A stretch of DNA of 64,000 nt from Nannobrachium achirus (GCA_963921795.1 OY997642.1:61279409-61343408), one strand, 5' to 3'; shown: positions 10,905 through 22,704, counted from the first letter of the stretch. Translations and numbers: made by a program. The notes: a model not told the origin generated them from the letters alone.

Positions 10905-10990
10905 TCTTGTTTATTTAATTGTTTTCCCCCAGCAACCAGTACATGTGGACGTTTCGGCCTCACAGGCCTTCCTCAGCGTGTAAACTCCAT
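10905..10990 (-). other. Hammerhead-ribozyme-like motif in a retroelement tail
   Basis: On the minus strand, 10951-10976 reads CTGAGGA, then a perfect GGCC/GGCC stem, then GAAAC, followed by palindromic ACGT and C. This is the order of the hammerhead core (CUGANGA, stem II, GAA, stem III, H17), with one extra A before stem II. An AATAAA-type signal follows about 40 bases later. The core match is seen; ribozyme activity is inference, and stem I is not convincing. Confidence 0.35.
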
Positions 10991-11220
10991 ATATGGAGAG
11001 TGACATGAGGTGTGACGCACGGACAGATGGACATGAGCTGCAGTTTTTTCAAAGTAAATGTGACCTACGGTTGCAATAAAAAGGAACTAAAGCAAGGGGA
11101 CTGTATGCTATAGTCCAGATTTGGCACGATATCCATACCGTTTCTAGTTACACCCTTTTGTTTCGGTCATCAGATATTCCCAGGGGAATATCTGCAGCTC
11201 CGCAAATGCATGTAACCTTC

Positions 11221-11221
<1 letters not shown>

Positions 11222-11274
<53 letters not shown>
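11222..11274. repeat. GT microsatellite
   Basis: About 26 uninterrupted GT units. Confidence 0.97.
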
Positions 11275-11276
<2 letters not shown>

Positions 11277-11498
11277 TGGTATTATTATACTTGTGAGGGC
11301 TCAACGTCCAAAGAAGTATACAATTTTCCTACAATAAGGCGAAGGTTCACGTCGTTTAACCACTTAAACTCCAGTATATCCGTATTGTGGGGCAAGAAGA
11401 TCGACAGTTGTCAGCTTGTAGATCTGCTATTTTCTGGGAAGAGAACATACCGTAGGCCATTATTTCAAGGTGGTGAGGATTGTCCAGGATTTCTTTTT

Positions 11499-11506
<8 letters not shown>

Positions 11507-11584
<78 letters not shown>
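11507..11584. repeat. TA microsatellite
   Basis: About 38 TA units. A right half-arm of the GATCTACAAGC hairpin (CAGCTTGTAGATCTGC) lies upstream at about 11411. Confidence 0.95.
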
Positions 11585-11588
<4 letters not shown>

Positions 11589-12248
11589 ATTATTTGTCTA
11601 AATCAGCTTGGCCACCTCTGGTAAAATTGCCTATTTCCTTATGCTAATAGAAAAAGGGTCATGCTGTTCCCTTATAATGGCCTAGCTCAAGAGTGACATA
11701 ACATGTGACTTGGGTAAAATAAAAATAAAATAAAAAAGTTGGCCTTTTTTATGTTAATAGTCACATATTGTTACACACTTTTGGGGTGAAAAGATTAAGA
11801 AAAATCATAAAGGTTTATAGATATGTTCCTTCTGTTTTCTGAAAAACTCCAGTAGGCCACTCCTAGGCCATTATTTTAAGGAGGTGACGAAATGCACTAG
11901 TATGGGGCTGTTAAGTATGACATCATTTTGTAGGCAGAGGAGAATTTCTGCCCCCAGTTTCCGTGAATCTTTTTACTATTTTTACTATTTACACATTTTT
12001 CTTCTCTTTGTTGTTGAAAGGAAAGTGTTAGAATTATACTTTAGTCGTTATTTTGTAGTCGTTGTTTTTTGAAATAGCGAGGGACAGAAAATGCTCTGGG
12101 GGCAGATTCTCCTCTGCCTACAAAATGATGTCACGGCTTAAAAGCCCATAATGTGGTTAAAATGACATCCATAACATTGGCATCTTAAAGTATTGATGGC
12201 CTCACAAATATAGCAATACAAACGCACACATGCATGTGTATGTGCGTG
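11585..12248. other. Intergenic stretch
   Basis: A short inverted pair (AGGAGAATTTCTGCCCCCAG near 11938 and CTGGGGGCAGATTCTCCT near 12097) suggests a decayed foldback of about 180 bp. No gene is seen. Confidence 0.55.
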
Positions 12249-12334
12249 CAGGGGTGTCACAAGGGGGGGGGGGGGGGGACTGAGTTACTAGGGCCCAAGG
12301 TGGAGGGGCCTTGATTATTTTATACTTTAGCTAT

Positions 12335-12380
12335 TGAAAAATAGCAGATATGCAAGCTTGTAGATCTGCTATTTTTGAAA
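12335..12380. repeat. GATCTACAAGC hairpin, short copy
   Basis: AAAAATAGCAGATATGCAAG is followed directly by its near complement, with almost no loop. The central GC-rich part seen in other copies has been lost. Confidence 0.75.
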
Positions 12381-12580
12381 AGTCGTGAAAATGTGTGAAA
12401 ATCTTCATATATGTGTCTTTTTTTAGGCAAACATTTGTAACTCAAATTTTGGGGGTCCTTCATATGAAAAGATTTGAGCACCACTGACATAGAAACATAG
12501 GGTTTTCAAAAAAAAAAAAAAAGGATATGAAAAAATATGAAATGTGAAATATTCAGAGACATTTACAAGATTAATAAAAA

Positions 12581-12649
12581 AAAAAATAGCAGATCTACAA
12601 GCTCGCCACGCGGCACTTGGTGCCGCGCTGTGAGCTTGTGCTATTTTTC
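12581..12649. repeat. GATCTACAAGC hairpin, GCGGCAC subtype
   Basis: AAAAATAGCAGATCTACAAG, GCGGCAC and GTGCCGCGC in inverted order. This is the same subtype as 28259-28333, with a few bases lost in the right arm. Confidence 0.8.
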
Positions 12650-12789
12650 AATAGTTAAAGCACAAAATAATGGGTAATAATGTGTTCCCGGTCTAAATGG
12701 GTTAAACCCCCTCCCCCTATAAAGAACATTCATGGGGGCCCACAGTGAATCCCTGTACCCAGGGCCCAGGATTTGGTGCGACACCCTTG

Positions 12790-13177
12790 TGTGTGTGCGT
12801 GCGTGCGTGCATACTACAGAGATTGAAGGTTGCCAGGAGTCTTTTTATAGCTCTGGGATCAGCTTCCCTGCCTGCCCCTCCATCTCTCAGCTCAACACAT
12901 GCATTATTAATGAGCGCGGCTCTTTTGTTTACCAATTAGCGGATCGATACATGCTTGACTAACCTCTCGGGTCAATGGATACTCCTGGACAGAAATAGTA
13001 GTGGCAGTAGTAGTGGGTCGGTTTTAATTTCAACACAGTTTATTGGCACCATGTCAAACGTATCGAAACGTGACTCTTTTTTTCCCCACTTCTGTTCCTT
13101 ATCTTCTAGTGTTTCGTTCTCAGTCTTTCCCTCTTGATCAATCTCCTCTTTTGCCATCCGTCTGTCTCTGTCATTTA
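12790..13177. other. Intergenic stretch
   Basis: Overlapping short frames on both strands have no domain and no support as genes. Confidence 0.5.
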
Positions 13178-13790
13178 AAGAGGTGGTGCCATAGTTTTGT
13201 ACTTGTATGTATTTTGTGTCTATAGAGTTAACATATAGACCCCCAGGTGTGGTTAAAATTAAAGGAGCCATAGTCAACCTTTTCTTGAAAAACAGATGCA
13301 AACATGTTTCGAAAATATTTTATAAAAAAATAAGCTTCATACATGTGTTTCTATTCAAAAATGACCAAAAAAATAAATAAATAATGATAAAATTATTATT
13401 TTGGCCATTGTCAGACCGACACTTTGTTTACATTCTAGTCTATAGACTAGGATGTAAACAAAGTGTCGGCCCTACAATGAAAAAGTTGACTATAGCTCCT
13501 TTAATATGCAAATATGTCTTGTATTTTTGGTTCCTTCCTGAAAGCTGAAAGCCTCCGAGTCAAAAGGCCCAATTGAAATACACAGATATAATGACATCAT
13601 AATATCACCCCCTCCCCTTTTTACCACACAACACCGCTGTGGGTGTGGCCAACTTCAGCTGGGTCACCACCCACCTGACAACCAGGTTCATACTTAATGA
13701 ACAGGTGGGTGTGGCCACATAAAAACATAATTTTAACACTTTCTGTACACTTTTTTGTATAATCATAATATCTGATGATTATGTTGTTGG
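13178..13790 (+). repeat. Dispersed repeat RF1, interrupted copy
   Basis: Matches 8690-9110 on both sides of the MITE at 13259-13504. The left part is 13178-13257 and the right part resumes near 13506 with ATGCAAAT. Confidence 0.8.
13259..13504. mobile_element. MITE with central palindrome, inserted in RF1
   Basis: Inverted ends TTAAAGGAGCCATAGTCAAC and GTTGACTATAGCTCCTTTAA. The centre, 13422-13471, is a near-perfect 50-bp palindrome (CCGACACTTTGTTTACAT arms). It splits the RF1 copy, so it is younger than that copy. Confidence 0.8.
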
Positions 13791-14139
13791 GGTGGGGGGG
13801 GGAGAATCACGGCACCCCAACTTGAAAACATGACCGCTGAGGTGCTGACAACTCATTTGACTTGTGTGACTGACTGTCACACTAAGTGAAAACTGCAGAA
13901 ATATAACCTCTGACTGAGCTCATCTTCAAGCTCACAAGCCTTTGCAATTGTGAAACCAAAGTCTGACTTTCTTATTTCCACACAACTCCAAGGTATAATG
14001 ACATAGTTCAATGTTGAAAATGAGTGGTAACCTTTTAAGTGCTTAAAATGTCTGAAACTCAAGTGTGTGCGTGCGTACGTGCGTGTGTGTGTGTGTGTGC
14101 ATGCGCATGTGCGCATGGGATCTCAGGTTTTGTCAGATG
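13791..14139. other. Intergenic stretch
   Basis: A short GT/GC-rich repeat at about 14064-14104. Otherwise featureless. Confidence 0.55.
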
Positions 14140-15415
14140 TACACCCAAAAAAATAATCTCTCAGTTGAACACATTTTAAATGTGTGAAACTTTTCCACCC
14201 ATTTTATATGAGTAAATTTATATATGGGATATATGTAGTCCCAAGTCAAATCTACATTCAATGCAATGCATGTTGTTCAATTAGTCCAACTCATTTTCAT
14301 TAACTTAAGCCAAGTTAATTATATGAACTTAATTAATTTACGTTTGTCCAACTCAAACAAATGTTAACGTAAATGTGTTGGTTCAACTCATTTTTATGGA
14401 ATTAAGCTAAGATAAATAAAATACTTTTACATTTACATAAGAAGAGTTCGGTTTCAGGTTTTCTTCTGGATGATTTGTTTCAAGTTTTACAATATCAACA
14501 TACAGATGCATAATGGATATATGCAATAGCAGTGATTATTGAATAATCAGAACATTTAAGAGAAAACCAACGCAATAACCTCAAAGTTACCATGAGTTCT
14601 TCTCTTTTAGCCTAGCATGGGGAGGGAGCTCAAGCTTAAACTAGCAGCCTAGCAGTTAGGGTTAGGGTTTAGGCTCAAATACTGACAAATCAAATTCTGA
14701 CATATGACAGTCATCTTGCCAAGGCAGACACATTGATATGATACATTTAGCATTTTTAGCTCCCGAAAGCTTAAACATTTCCCTGAAAACCTAGAAAAAT
14801 GCTGTTCCCAGCATGCTTTGCATAACATGTGACCAACTTATTTGACCAATCAAGGGAAAGGGCTGGAGTCACTTCTCAGATCTGTAAAATGTACTTAATA
14901 AAATTGAGTTGGATTCAAACAATATTCTCAGAATGATTTCAGCCTTAAAAACTACTCAATAAAATTGGTGAGAGGCGTGGTTTATGGGACTCTGGGAGTT
15001 TTCATTGGAACTCATTTTCAATGTGTTTTTAAATTCCATTACTAAGATTTGAGTTACATGAATGTAATATAAATGCATAATGTTAAATTAATAGATTTTG
15101 TATAAGCACTATTAATTACATTTGAGTTGGAACAATTTAATAAAAATGCATATATTGTAAATGTATATATTTAAGGTAAGCACGATTAATATTTGTTCAG
15201 TTACATCAATTCAATACATTTGCATATATTATAATTAAATACATTTAAATAAAGCCAACATAATGTAAATGTATCACATCTGGCACTATTAATAATATTT
15301 GAGTTATATCAATTAAATGTATATGCTTATGCCTTGAAGTGAAGTAATTAAATAAAGCAAACATAATTTATATGTGTCACATTTATAGGGGGGTTGAATC
15401 AGTTTTTTGGGTGTA
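14140..15415. mobile_element. AT-rich non-autonomous DNA transposon, about 1.28 kb
   Basis: A perfect 13-bp inverted end pair, TACACCCAAAAAA and TTTTTTGGGTGTA, bounds an AT-rich interior. The interior is full of degenerate ATTTGAGTTA and AATTAAAT motifs. The terminal TA could be a mariner-type duplication. There is no open frame. Confidence 0.7.
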
Positions 15416-15602
15416 TGAAAGGGTTGCTCCTAGGAACAAAGATCCATCCCATCATGCACCGCTATAAATTATTCACACCCACCCGTCTGGGTGACATGTT
15501 GGTGCACAGGCATGACCAGGACATGCAGTGGTGGAAAAACTACTCAAATGTTTTACTCCAATAAAAGTGTCAATATTGCAATCTAGTAATACTCTGTTAG
15601 GG

Positions 15603-15762
15603 CAGTGGTTCTCAACCTTCCCAGTCTGTGACCCCCGATATAATCATTTTGAGGCATTACATTTTGTATATGGTTCTATTGTGAAAATAGCAGATCTACA
15701 TGCACACAACACCTCGCATTGAGTTGCGTTGTGAGCATGTAGATCGTCTATTTTCACAATTG
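15603..15762. mobile_element. hAT MITE left end with hairpin
   Basis: CAGTGGTTCTCAACC at 15603 is a hAT-type end, and the hairpin at 15680-15759 carries the GATCTACA arms. No matching right end was found, so the element is probably truncated. Confidence 0.6.
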
Positions 15763-16289
15763 CCTATTTGACAATTCGGCCAATGTTTAATTTGTCATTT
15801 TAGAGGTGTTAAAAAGTCCTTAAATTGTCACTTTAGAAATGTGCAGATAGACCTACCCTCTAGCAGGGTTATAATAGTTTTGGATTTTTTCATTAGTTTT
15901 TATTTTTATTAGTTTTGAGTTTTTTTTTTAATTACAGTTTAGTTTTAATTAGTTTTTAAGGTGGGGTTGCTAGTTTCGTTTCGTTTTTATTTTTTGAAAA
16001 TGCTTAGTTTTAGTTTAGTTTAGTTTAGTTTTAGTCTTAGTTTTAGTCTTTTATGTAATATGGGGTATTTGTCAGGTGTGAGATTAAAAAAGCTCCGGAA
16101 AAAGTATTGTCAAATAAAAAATCAAAACATCATATTGTGGAGAGTGGCAGGAATGTTGAGACATACAACTTCTCTCTTTGACCTCACCAACTGGTGGGTT
16201 TTCCATTTTATTTTATAATATTTCCACAAACAAAAGCAACAGCAGCAGCATAGCTTCAACAGGTTGCTAAAATACTGAACTCTCTAAAG

Positions 16290-16554
16290 CCAGTGGTTCT
16301 CAGAGTGGGCTTCGAGGACCCCAAGGGGTCCTTGAGGGGTTTGCAGCAAAAAGGGCAATAATGACTTTTCACCATTATTCCATACCTAAGTAACACAATG
16401 ACAGAATATTTTGGTCATGGGTTTCTTACACTTCTCAAATAAAACATGTAAAAGTAAAACATCTTATCAGAAGGGGGACACAGGGAGAAAAAGTTATCAA
16501 ATGTCCAAGTGTCCGTTTAGGGTCCTTGACATGAACAGGTTTGAGAAGTACTGG
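16290..16554. mobile_element. hAT-like MITE nested in the hAT transposon
   Basis: Ends CCAGTGGTTCTCAGAG and GAGAAGTACTGG are flanked by TCTAAAG (16283-16289 and 16555-16561), a 7-bp match. It lies between the left terminus and the 3' end of the transposase gene and leaves the coding exons untouched. Confidence 0.75.
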
Positions 16555-17157
16555 TCTAAAGTAAACAGCACAAAACTAGGCTAAATACCTTCTTAAAGGG
16601 GCCACATAACTACGTGCCCAGTAACAGAAACCTGTCCTGCATTGCATAGTATTACAATGTATTCAATTCACTACTGTATGACAGATGAACATGCCGTACA
16701 TCCACAAAACACAAAGTCAAACAGCTCACAGTCTACACAAGATGCCGCCTTACATTAAGTGCTCAATCTAAGAACAGTAAAGGAAAACAAAAAAACCCTG
16801 AGGTTTGATTCATTTAGATGAGCAAACTCAAAAATACCATAATAAACAATATTAACCTCACATTAATATAGTGAATGTTTTTAAAACTTAAAGTGCTTGA
16901 AAAAAAAAGAAAAAAAAAGTACAAGGTGTTTCGCGAGGTAATTCTTTTCCCATGTTGTTTCTTAGCTCGGGGATAGGAGAAGAAACTTGCACTAACAGGG
17001 AATTTAGCCTGTGTTCAGTATTCAGTTCAGTATCTGTGACATTTTGGCCTTAAGTTAGCCTTCAAGTTCAAGCCTTTCTTGTGTCCATTCTGTCCAATAG
17101 GGAAAATTGTTTCCAGCAAAGCAAACACAGTTAACTACTGTGCACCGTAACACAATT

Positions 17158-18272
17158 TCATTCATTATTTTTCTTTTTCTCAGCAATTGAATGCAACAAT
17201 TTCCTGTTGATTTTGAGGAAAACACGTCGCTCCAGAGATGTTGTCATTCTGTTTCTCAGGCCCGATGACAGCAGTCCACAGACAGAGAAGATGCGCTCCA
17301 CAAAGGCTTGTGAGGCAGGGGCACTAACGAGATCCAATGCTACAGGGACAAGTTTAGGATAGACAGCCTCTCTTGATCTCCAGAACTGCAACGGTGTCTC
17401 ATTAAACACACCCTCTTTGACGTCGTTGAGATACTTGTTCATGTCGGTCAACACACTGTCCGTCGCATTAGGCTGATTTGTGGACACGTTGACCTGCATG
17501 CGGGATGCAAGGAAGCGGTATTTCTGAAGGACAGCAGCTGCTCCTGTTGGAGTTTGAGTGGCACTTGCAGTGGCATCATCATTCTGAGACGCAGTAGCTG
17601 GGTTATACTGCGCTGCCAGGTTCTGCACAAAGGACTGTGCTGCCCTCTTCAGTGGCACTGTGTCTGGTGTTTGAAGAACCAGCGAAACACTTGGATCCAT
17701 TAGGCAGGCTCCTGCTGGTGTAGCATCAAACTGTGGGGAATCAGGGCTAAGAATGCAAGCGAAACATTCTCGCAGTGACTTCAGCATCACTTGAGCTAAC
17801 TGCTTCCCAACAGTTGTCGTCAGCAGGTGTGCCTCAAGGTTGAGCAGGCATGGCACTACTTGTGAGAGTGACTGGCTGTCACTCTGAAGCTGGTCTGTGT
17901 GAATGGCAAAGGGCTCAAGCAGCTTGACGAGGTTCTCCAGCTTAACCCAATCACTTGTGAGAAGTGTGTCCATGCTCAAATCCTCAAGTAGTTGGTTTAG
18001 TTCAGCTCTGGTCTCCAGGAGTCTTCTCATCATATCAAAAGTGCTGTTCCAGCGTGTGGTACAATCCCGGACCAGAGTTTTGCCACACCTTTTAATCATT
18101 TCTTCATTTGCCACTGATGATTTCCTCACATCGCGTACCAGCTTTCTTGCTCTTGTTATGACTGCATCTGCATTTGGGTGCTTCATGGCATCTTTCAGTG
18201 TTAGCTGAAGTGTGTGGGCCAGGCATGGCATTCTCTGGAACTTGTTGTTCTCATCTTCTGGCAGGTCAAGTT
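17158..18272 (-). CDS. hAT transposase, exon 2 (C-terminal half)
   Basis: Starts at a strong acceptor: a T-rich tract then CTAAG on the minus strand at 18273-18277. It ends at a stop at 17158. Joined to exon 1 it keeps the frame and completes a 695-residue protein. CLAHTLQL near its start is the cysteine-histidine insertion typical of hAT transposases. The last 75 or so residues (about 620-695) form the hATC dimerisation domain, with SQAFVERIFSVCG and a basic tail. There is no internal stop. The first ATG inside it (18231) is not the true start. Confidence 0.85.
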
Positions 18273-19037
18273 CTTAGCAAATCCAAAAAAAGAGAAACAG
18301 ACAATTAGATAATGTAAGCATCATGTAAAACACAGAAAATAGTTGTACAGTTCTGTTATAATTCAACTTGAGCCATGTATTTGATTTAATAAAAAAATAT
18401 TTATGAATGTTGGCTGTAGTCACTACTCAGCCTAGGTTCTAGAACAGGGGATCATATTTATGCAAAATTTGCAAGCTTACTTGTTTTAATATAATTAATT
18501 TTTGGGACGCAAACAGGGCATTTTAGGAATTAAAACAGGGCAGATAATTGTTTATAAGATGAAGATTTCTTTGTTTCCCTGTCAAAAAAAAGGCATACAA
18601 AACATATTGGGATTGGCTATTAGCCAAACTGTTATTTTATTTAAACATTAGTGTGTCTCCTCCAATCTCCATATTCATTTTTAAATTGGATATTAAATTA
18701 TATGAATGACAATAACTATGTAAAAGTGCACTGCATGTCAGTGTCAACTGTCAACTTCACACTTTAGAACCTGGGCTAAAATGCACTATATTATATCTTA
18801 GATTTTAACAGGCCTACCATATCCTACTTGGACAAAAATGCTGTGACCTTAGCATGCACATTTTCAGTAGGCTTATTTCATAGTATAGACTAATTGAGTA
18901 CAAAAACATTGTTTGCAGACAAACCATTATCCTGCATTGCTTAGTAGAACTCTATTTCTACCAAGCAACCAGACTTGCAGTGACAGGCTTACACACACAC
19001 ACACACACACACGTAGTGTAAACACACGAACACTCAC
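18273..19037 (-). other. Predicted transposase intron
   Basis: A 765-bp intron with donor GTGAGT (19032-19037, minus strand) and an acceptor after a polypyrimidine tract. It is AT-rich with no open frame and includes a short AC repeat near 18990. Confidence 0.75.
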
Positions 19038-20010
19038 CGAGTCCTCCGCCCTCTTCCTCCTCTTCGTCTGACTCCGACTCCTCTTCGTCTGACTCCATAA
19101 ACAGTTCATGGTCCACAGCCACAACGACACCATCTTCATTACTTTGCTCTCGTAGTCCATCCCTCAGCAGCCGGACAGCCTTCACAATGTTCGAGCCGTT
19201 ATCTGTGACAACGAGCAGCACCTTGTCCTCTCCTATACCCCATTCTGCTAATGTTTGATCAATGCAGCGGGCAATTTTCTCACCGGTATGTGGGTGCTCC
19301 ATTCGGTGCAGGTTAAGCAGAGCATGGTAAACCTGCCCCCCAGGCGGATGATAGAAACAGGCTGATATACCCATGAAAGACGCCGTCAATCCCTTCTTGC
19401 TCCAACCATCTGCACATAGCGTCAGCTTCCTGGCTTCCCCTACGATCTCTTTTAATTCCTGCTTTGCCGTGTCCATCTTAGCCCCGATAATGTTATTCAC
19501 TCTTGCAGCTCCGGGTGTTTTGAACTTTGGTTCGAATACAGTGTTGTACTTTCGGAAAGCATCATGCTCAACCAGTCTAGTGGACATTCCAGTCTCGATA
19601 AACAAATTGACCAACACTTCCTCCCGCTTTTGGTGTTCCTGTGAATTTACCAACCAGCGGGTATCAGGTCGCCGGTGGAAGCTCTCCGTGAGTGTTCTCT
19701 GACTCTGGCCTCCGTTCGCTCCAGGCCCCGTGTTGCTGCTGCCTGGCCGAGGATTAGCATCTGTCTCGGGGGAGGGGGGCTGGGCTGCAGCGGTGTCCTT
19801 TACCTTCTCGAGGTACGCTAGGTTAGCGTTCTTGTGCGTGCTCCTCAAATGGACTTTTAGATTTGTGGGGTTTTTTCCCTTGATTAATGCACCGCATGCC
19901 GTATTATTATTTTCTACAACAAGGCACTTACTCTTATCTGAAACAGAGTCGTATTCAAAGTAATCCCAAATGGGACTGTGCCGCTTTCTTCCAACTTTAG
20001 CCACCGCCAT
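19038..20010 (-). CDS. hAT transposase, exon 1 (BED finger and catalytic core)
   Basis: Starts at an ATG (20008-20010). Residues 10-60 form a BED-type DNA-binding zinc finger with C29, C39, H54 and H59. The RNase-H-like core begins at about 195: D201 in LCADGWS and D270 in VVTDNGSN are the expected first two catalytic acidic residues. An acidic run (residues 307-320) precedes the donor site. The frame is open throughout, so the transposase could be recently active or domesticated. Presence of a matched target duplication favours a mobile element. Confidence 0.88.
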
Positions 20011-20442
20011 GATACCATGCTGGTCTGTGTTTTGATGTCCGAGGGGGGCGTGTTAAACTGGCACAGAGCACAGTGGGACTCGACGTTAGGGAGGAGGAAG
20101 ATAAAAAAAAAAAAAGATATATGAAAATAGATTGGACATCCATCCAAAATAAATTGATAAAGACGAAAACTAAGAGATTTTCTCTATCATTTTAGTTAGT
20201 TTTAGTTAGTTTTGCAAACACACAATACCGTTTCAGTTTAGTTATCGTTTTTTAAAAAAAGCTTAGTTTTTATTTTTATTTTCGTAAACGACAATGTTTT
20301 TCCATTCTAGTTTTCGTTTTTTCGTTCGTTTTCGTTTACGATAATAACCCTGCCCTCTAGACACTCTTACACTTTGTTGGTTTGTTTACCGTTGAGAGAG
20401 AAAACAATGTTGCACTATCACACACTTAGAGCTTTCATTTCT

Positions 20443-20464
20443 GGGGGGGGGGGGGGGGGGGGGC
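20443..20464. repeat. Poly-G tract
   Basis: About 21 G in a row, a likely sequencing and replication trouble spot. Similar runs occur at about 12267 (G) and 39120 (C). Confidence 0.95.
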
Positions 20465-20651
20465 AAAAGCCTAGTGACGCGAGCCCCAAACCACATGCCC
20501 CAAGCATACAACCCTGATTGGCCAACCCTTGAAGCTGGTTGAGGAAATAGAATCTCAACACCACTACCGCCAGGGGGTGTTGTTTTGTCTGTCTGACCAG
20601 GCAAATGTTGCACATCAAGTTAATCTGGGGAGAGAACCACTGTTAGGGTAA

Positions 20652-20815
20652 GGCCACACTAAACTACCTATGAGAGTGGATTCCCCATTCCACCAGTGTA
20701 TTTCAATGAGAATGGAGCACTTTTTTTTGCAGGAACACTTTTTTTCCCATTGAAATACAATGGCGGAATCGGGAATCCACTCTCATACTGTAGGTACTTT
20801 GGTGTGGCCGCAGCC
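20652..20815. repeat. Foldback element
   Basis: Long inverted arms: GGCCACACTAAACTACC and GAGAGTGGATTCC on the left pair with GGAATCCACTCTC and GGTGTGGCC on the right. It forms a hairpin of about 160 bp with no coding content. Confidence 0.8.
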
Positions 20816-20937
20816 TTGTCCAGAATTCAAAATATATTTGAGTAAAAGTAGCCTACAAAAGTGTATCAAAGTATCAAAATGTACTTAAAGTACCAAAAGA
20901 ACGTACTCGTTATGCAGAATGTCTCGTTTCAAGTTTC

Positions 20938-21035
20938 AACATTTTAACACTTTCTGTACACTTGAGAAAGAAAAAAAAAAACAATCTTCCTCCTAGTATA
21001 ATCATAATACCTGATCATCATGTTTTAAGGGGGAA
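20938..21035 (+). repeat. Dispersed repeat RF1, 3' end
   Basis: TTTTAACACTTTCTGTACAC and CTGATCATCATGTTTTA match the end of 8690-9110. Confidence 0.7.
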
Positions 21036-21652
21036 AAAATACCTAATACCTCTAAAATGAAATACAAATAGGCACATTTAAGTATAAATGTCCAATTACC
21101 AATGACATGCATCGGGATCAGCTATGGAAAAAGGACTCAACTACCAAGTTGAAAGTTGTCCATTTTAATTCAACGTTTGAGAAAGCATAATTGTTCCAGT
21201 AAAACTGAAGCATTCAAAAGAGCACATTTCAAAACCCCCACATACACAAAAAGAAAAAAGAAATAAAAATAGAATACAATAAAAACTAGATACAGAACAA
21301 TCTGAAATGTTCCAAAGTAGTCAACATAAACATGTTGCTTTGTGCTGGGAAACAGTGGTTAATTCATGTACTTTTCCCGATCAGAGTCAAAAATGAAATA
21401 TGTATACAATGGACTGAAAGTAAAATAAAAACATAATAAAAACAAATAAAGAAAGATCTAAAGTAGACCTAGTACAGTATACCATTAAATGTACATTGTT
21501 AAAGTCCAGCAGTGATTAATGTAGGCCTACAGGTTGAATGCGTAACACTACTCTAACAACTAAACAGCAAAGTGTATTACTGCAATTCAACACCATCAAA
21601 ACAATATGTATTCATGCAATGTTCAACACACAATCAAAACACTAAACACATT
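21036..21652. other. Intergenic stretch
   Basis: AT-rich, with no gene or clear repeat. Confidence 0.55.
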
Positions 21653-22011
21653 AGTTATTACCACAGATGGGCGAAAACACATACAAATAAAGAAATTAAA
21701 AATAATACTTGGTCAAATCCTGACCAGGAAATGAGACTCCCTCTTTTGCAGGTGTTTCGGTTTGATTCTGTCTAAATGTGAACATTTAACTTCACTATGC
21801 CTAAAAGTAACCCTAACCTCACAGAAATTATTACCTCAAATCCCTGTCCGCCTGCCTGACTGAAAGACCTGCAAAAGTGTGAGACCCCCACCAGGATACT
21901 GTCACCAGGATAGTATCCTATCCTGGTGACAGTATCCTGGTAAGTATTCATAGTATTTTTAATCTGTATTTTGAATGCTATGCATTTTCGCCCATCTCTG
22001 GTTATTACAGC
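21653..22011. mobile_element. Nested foldback MITE
   Basis: Outer arms AGATGGGCGAAAA (about 21667) and TTTCGCCCATCT (about 21986). A second inner pair involves TTTTGCAGGTGTTTC and CCTGCAAAAGTGT. At 21890-21941 there is a near-perfect palindrome with CCAGGATACTGTCACC arms. There is no open frame. Confidence 0.75.
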
Positions 22012-22115
22012 AGTGGTGGAAGTACTCACATTTGTATTTAAAGCAAACAAACCACACAGTACATTAAATAGTCATCATGAAAGTAAAGCTGAAATAATGT
22101 TTTACTGTTATTGTG

Positions 22116-22704
<589 letters not shown>

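Larger units (their letters stand above)
12249..12789. mobile_element. Probable DNA transposon remnant carrying two hairpins
   Basis: The outer ends CAGGGGTGTCACAA at 12249 and GCGACACCCTTG ending at 12789 are imperfect inverted repeats. The flanking octamers TGTGCGTG and TGTGTGTG match at 7 of 8 positions, though they lie in GT-rich sequence. The interior holds a poly-G run, a hAT-like right end near 12480 and the hairpins at 12335-12380 and 12581-12649. Confidence 0.6.
15864..20352 (-). mobile_element. Near-complete autonomous hAT (ZBED-like) transposon
   Basis: The ends CAGGGTTATAATAG at 15864 and TAATAACCCTG ending at 20352 are flanked by an exact 8-bp duplication CCCTCTAG (15856-15863 and 20353-20360). 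Both subterminal regions are rich in TTTTAGTTTAG-like repeats, as expected for transposase binding. The element encodes a two-exon transposase on the minus strand and carries a MITE at 16290-16554. It is one of the clearest complete elements in the window. Confidence 0.92.

Noticed and set aside
17903-18208. Plus-strand 101-codon frame
   Set aside because: Antisense of the hAT transposase C-terminal exon.
19373-19963. Plus-strand frames of 77-109 codons
   Set aside because: Antisense of transposase exon 1, with no domain or start context of their own.
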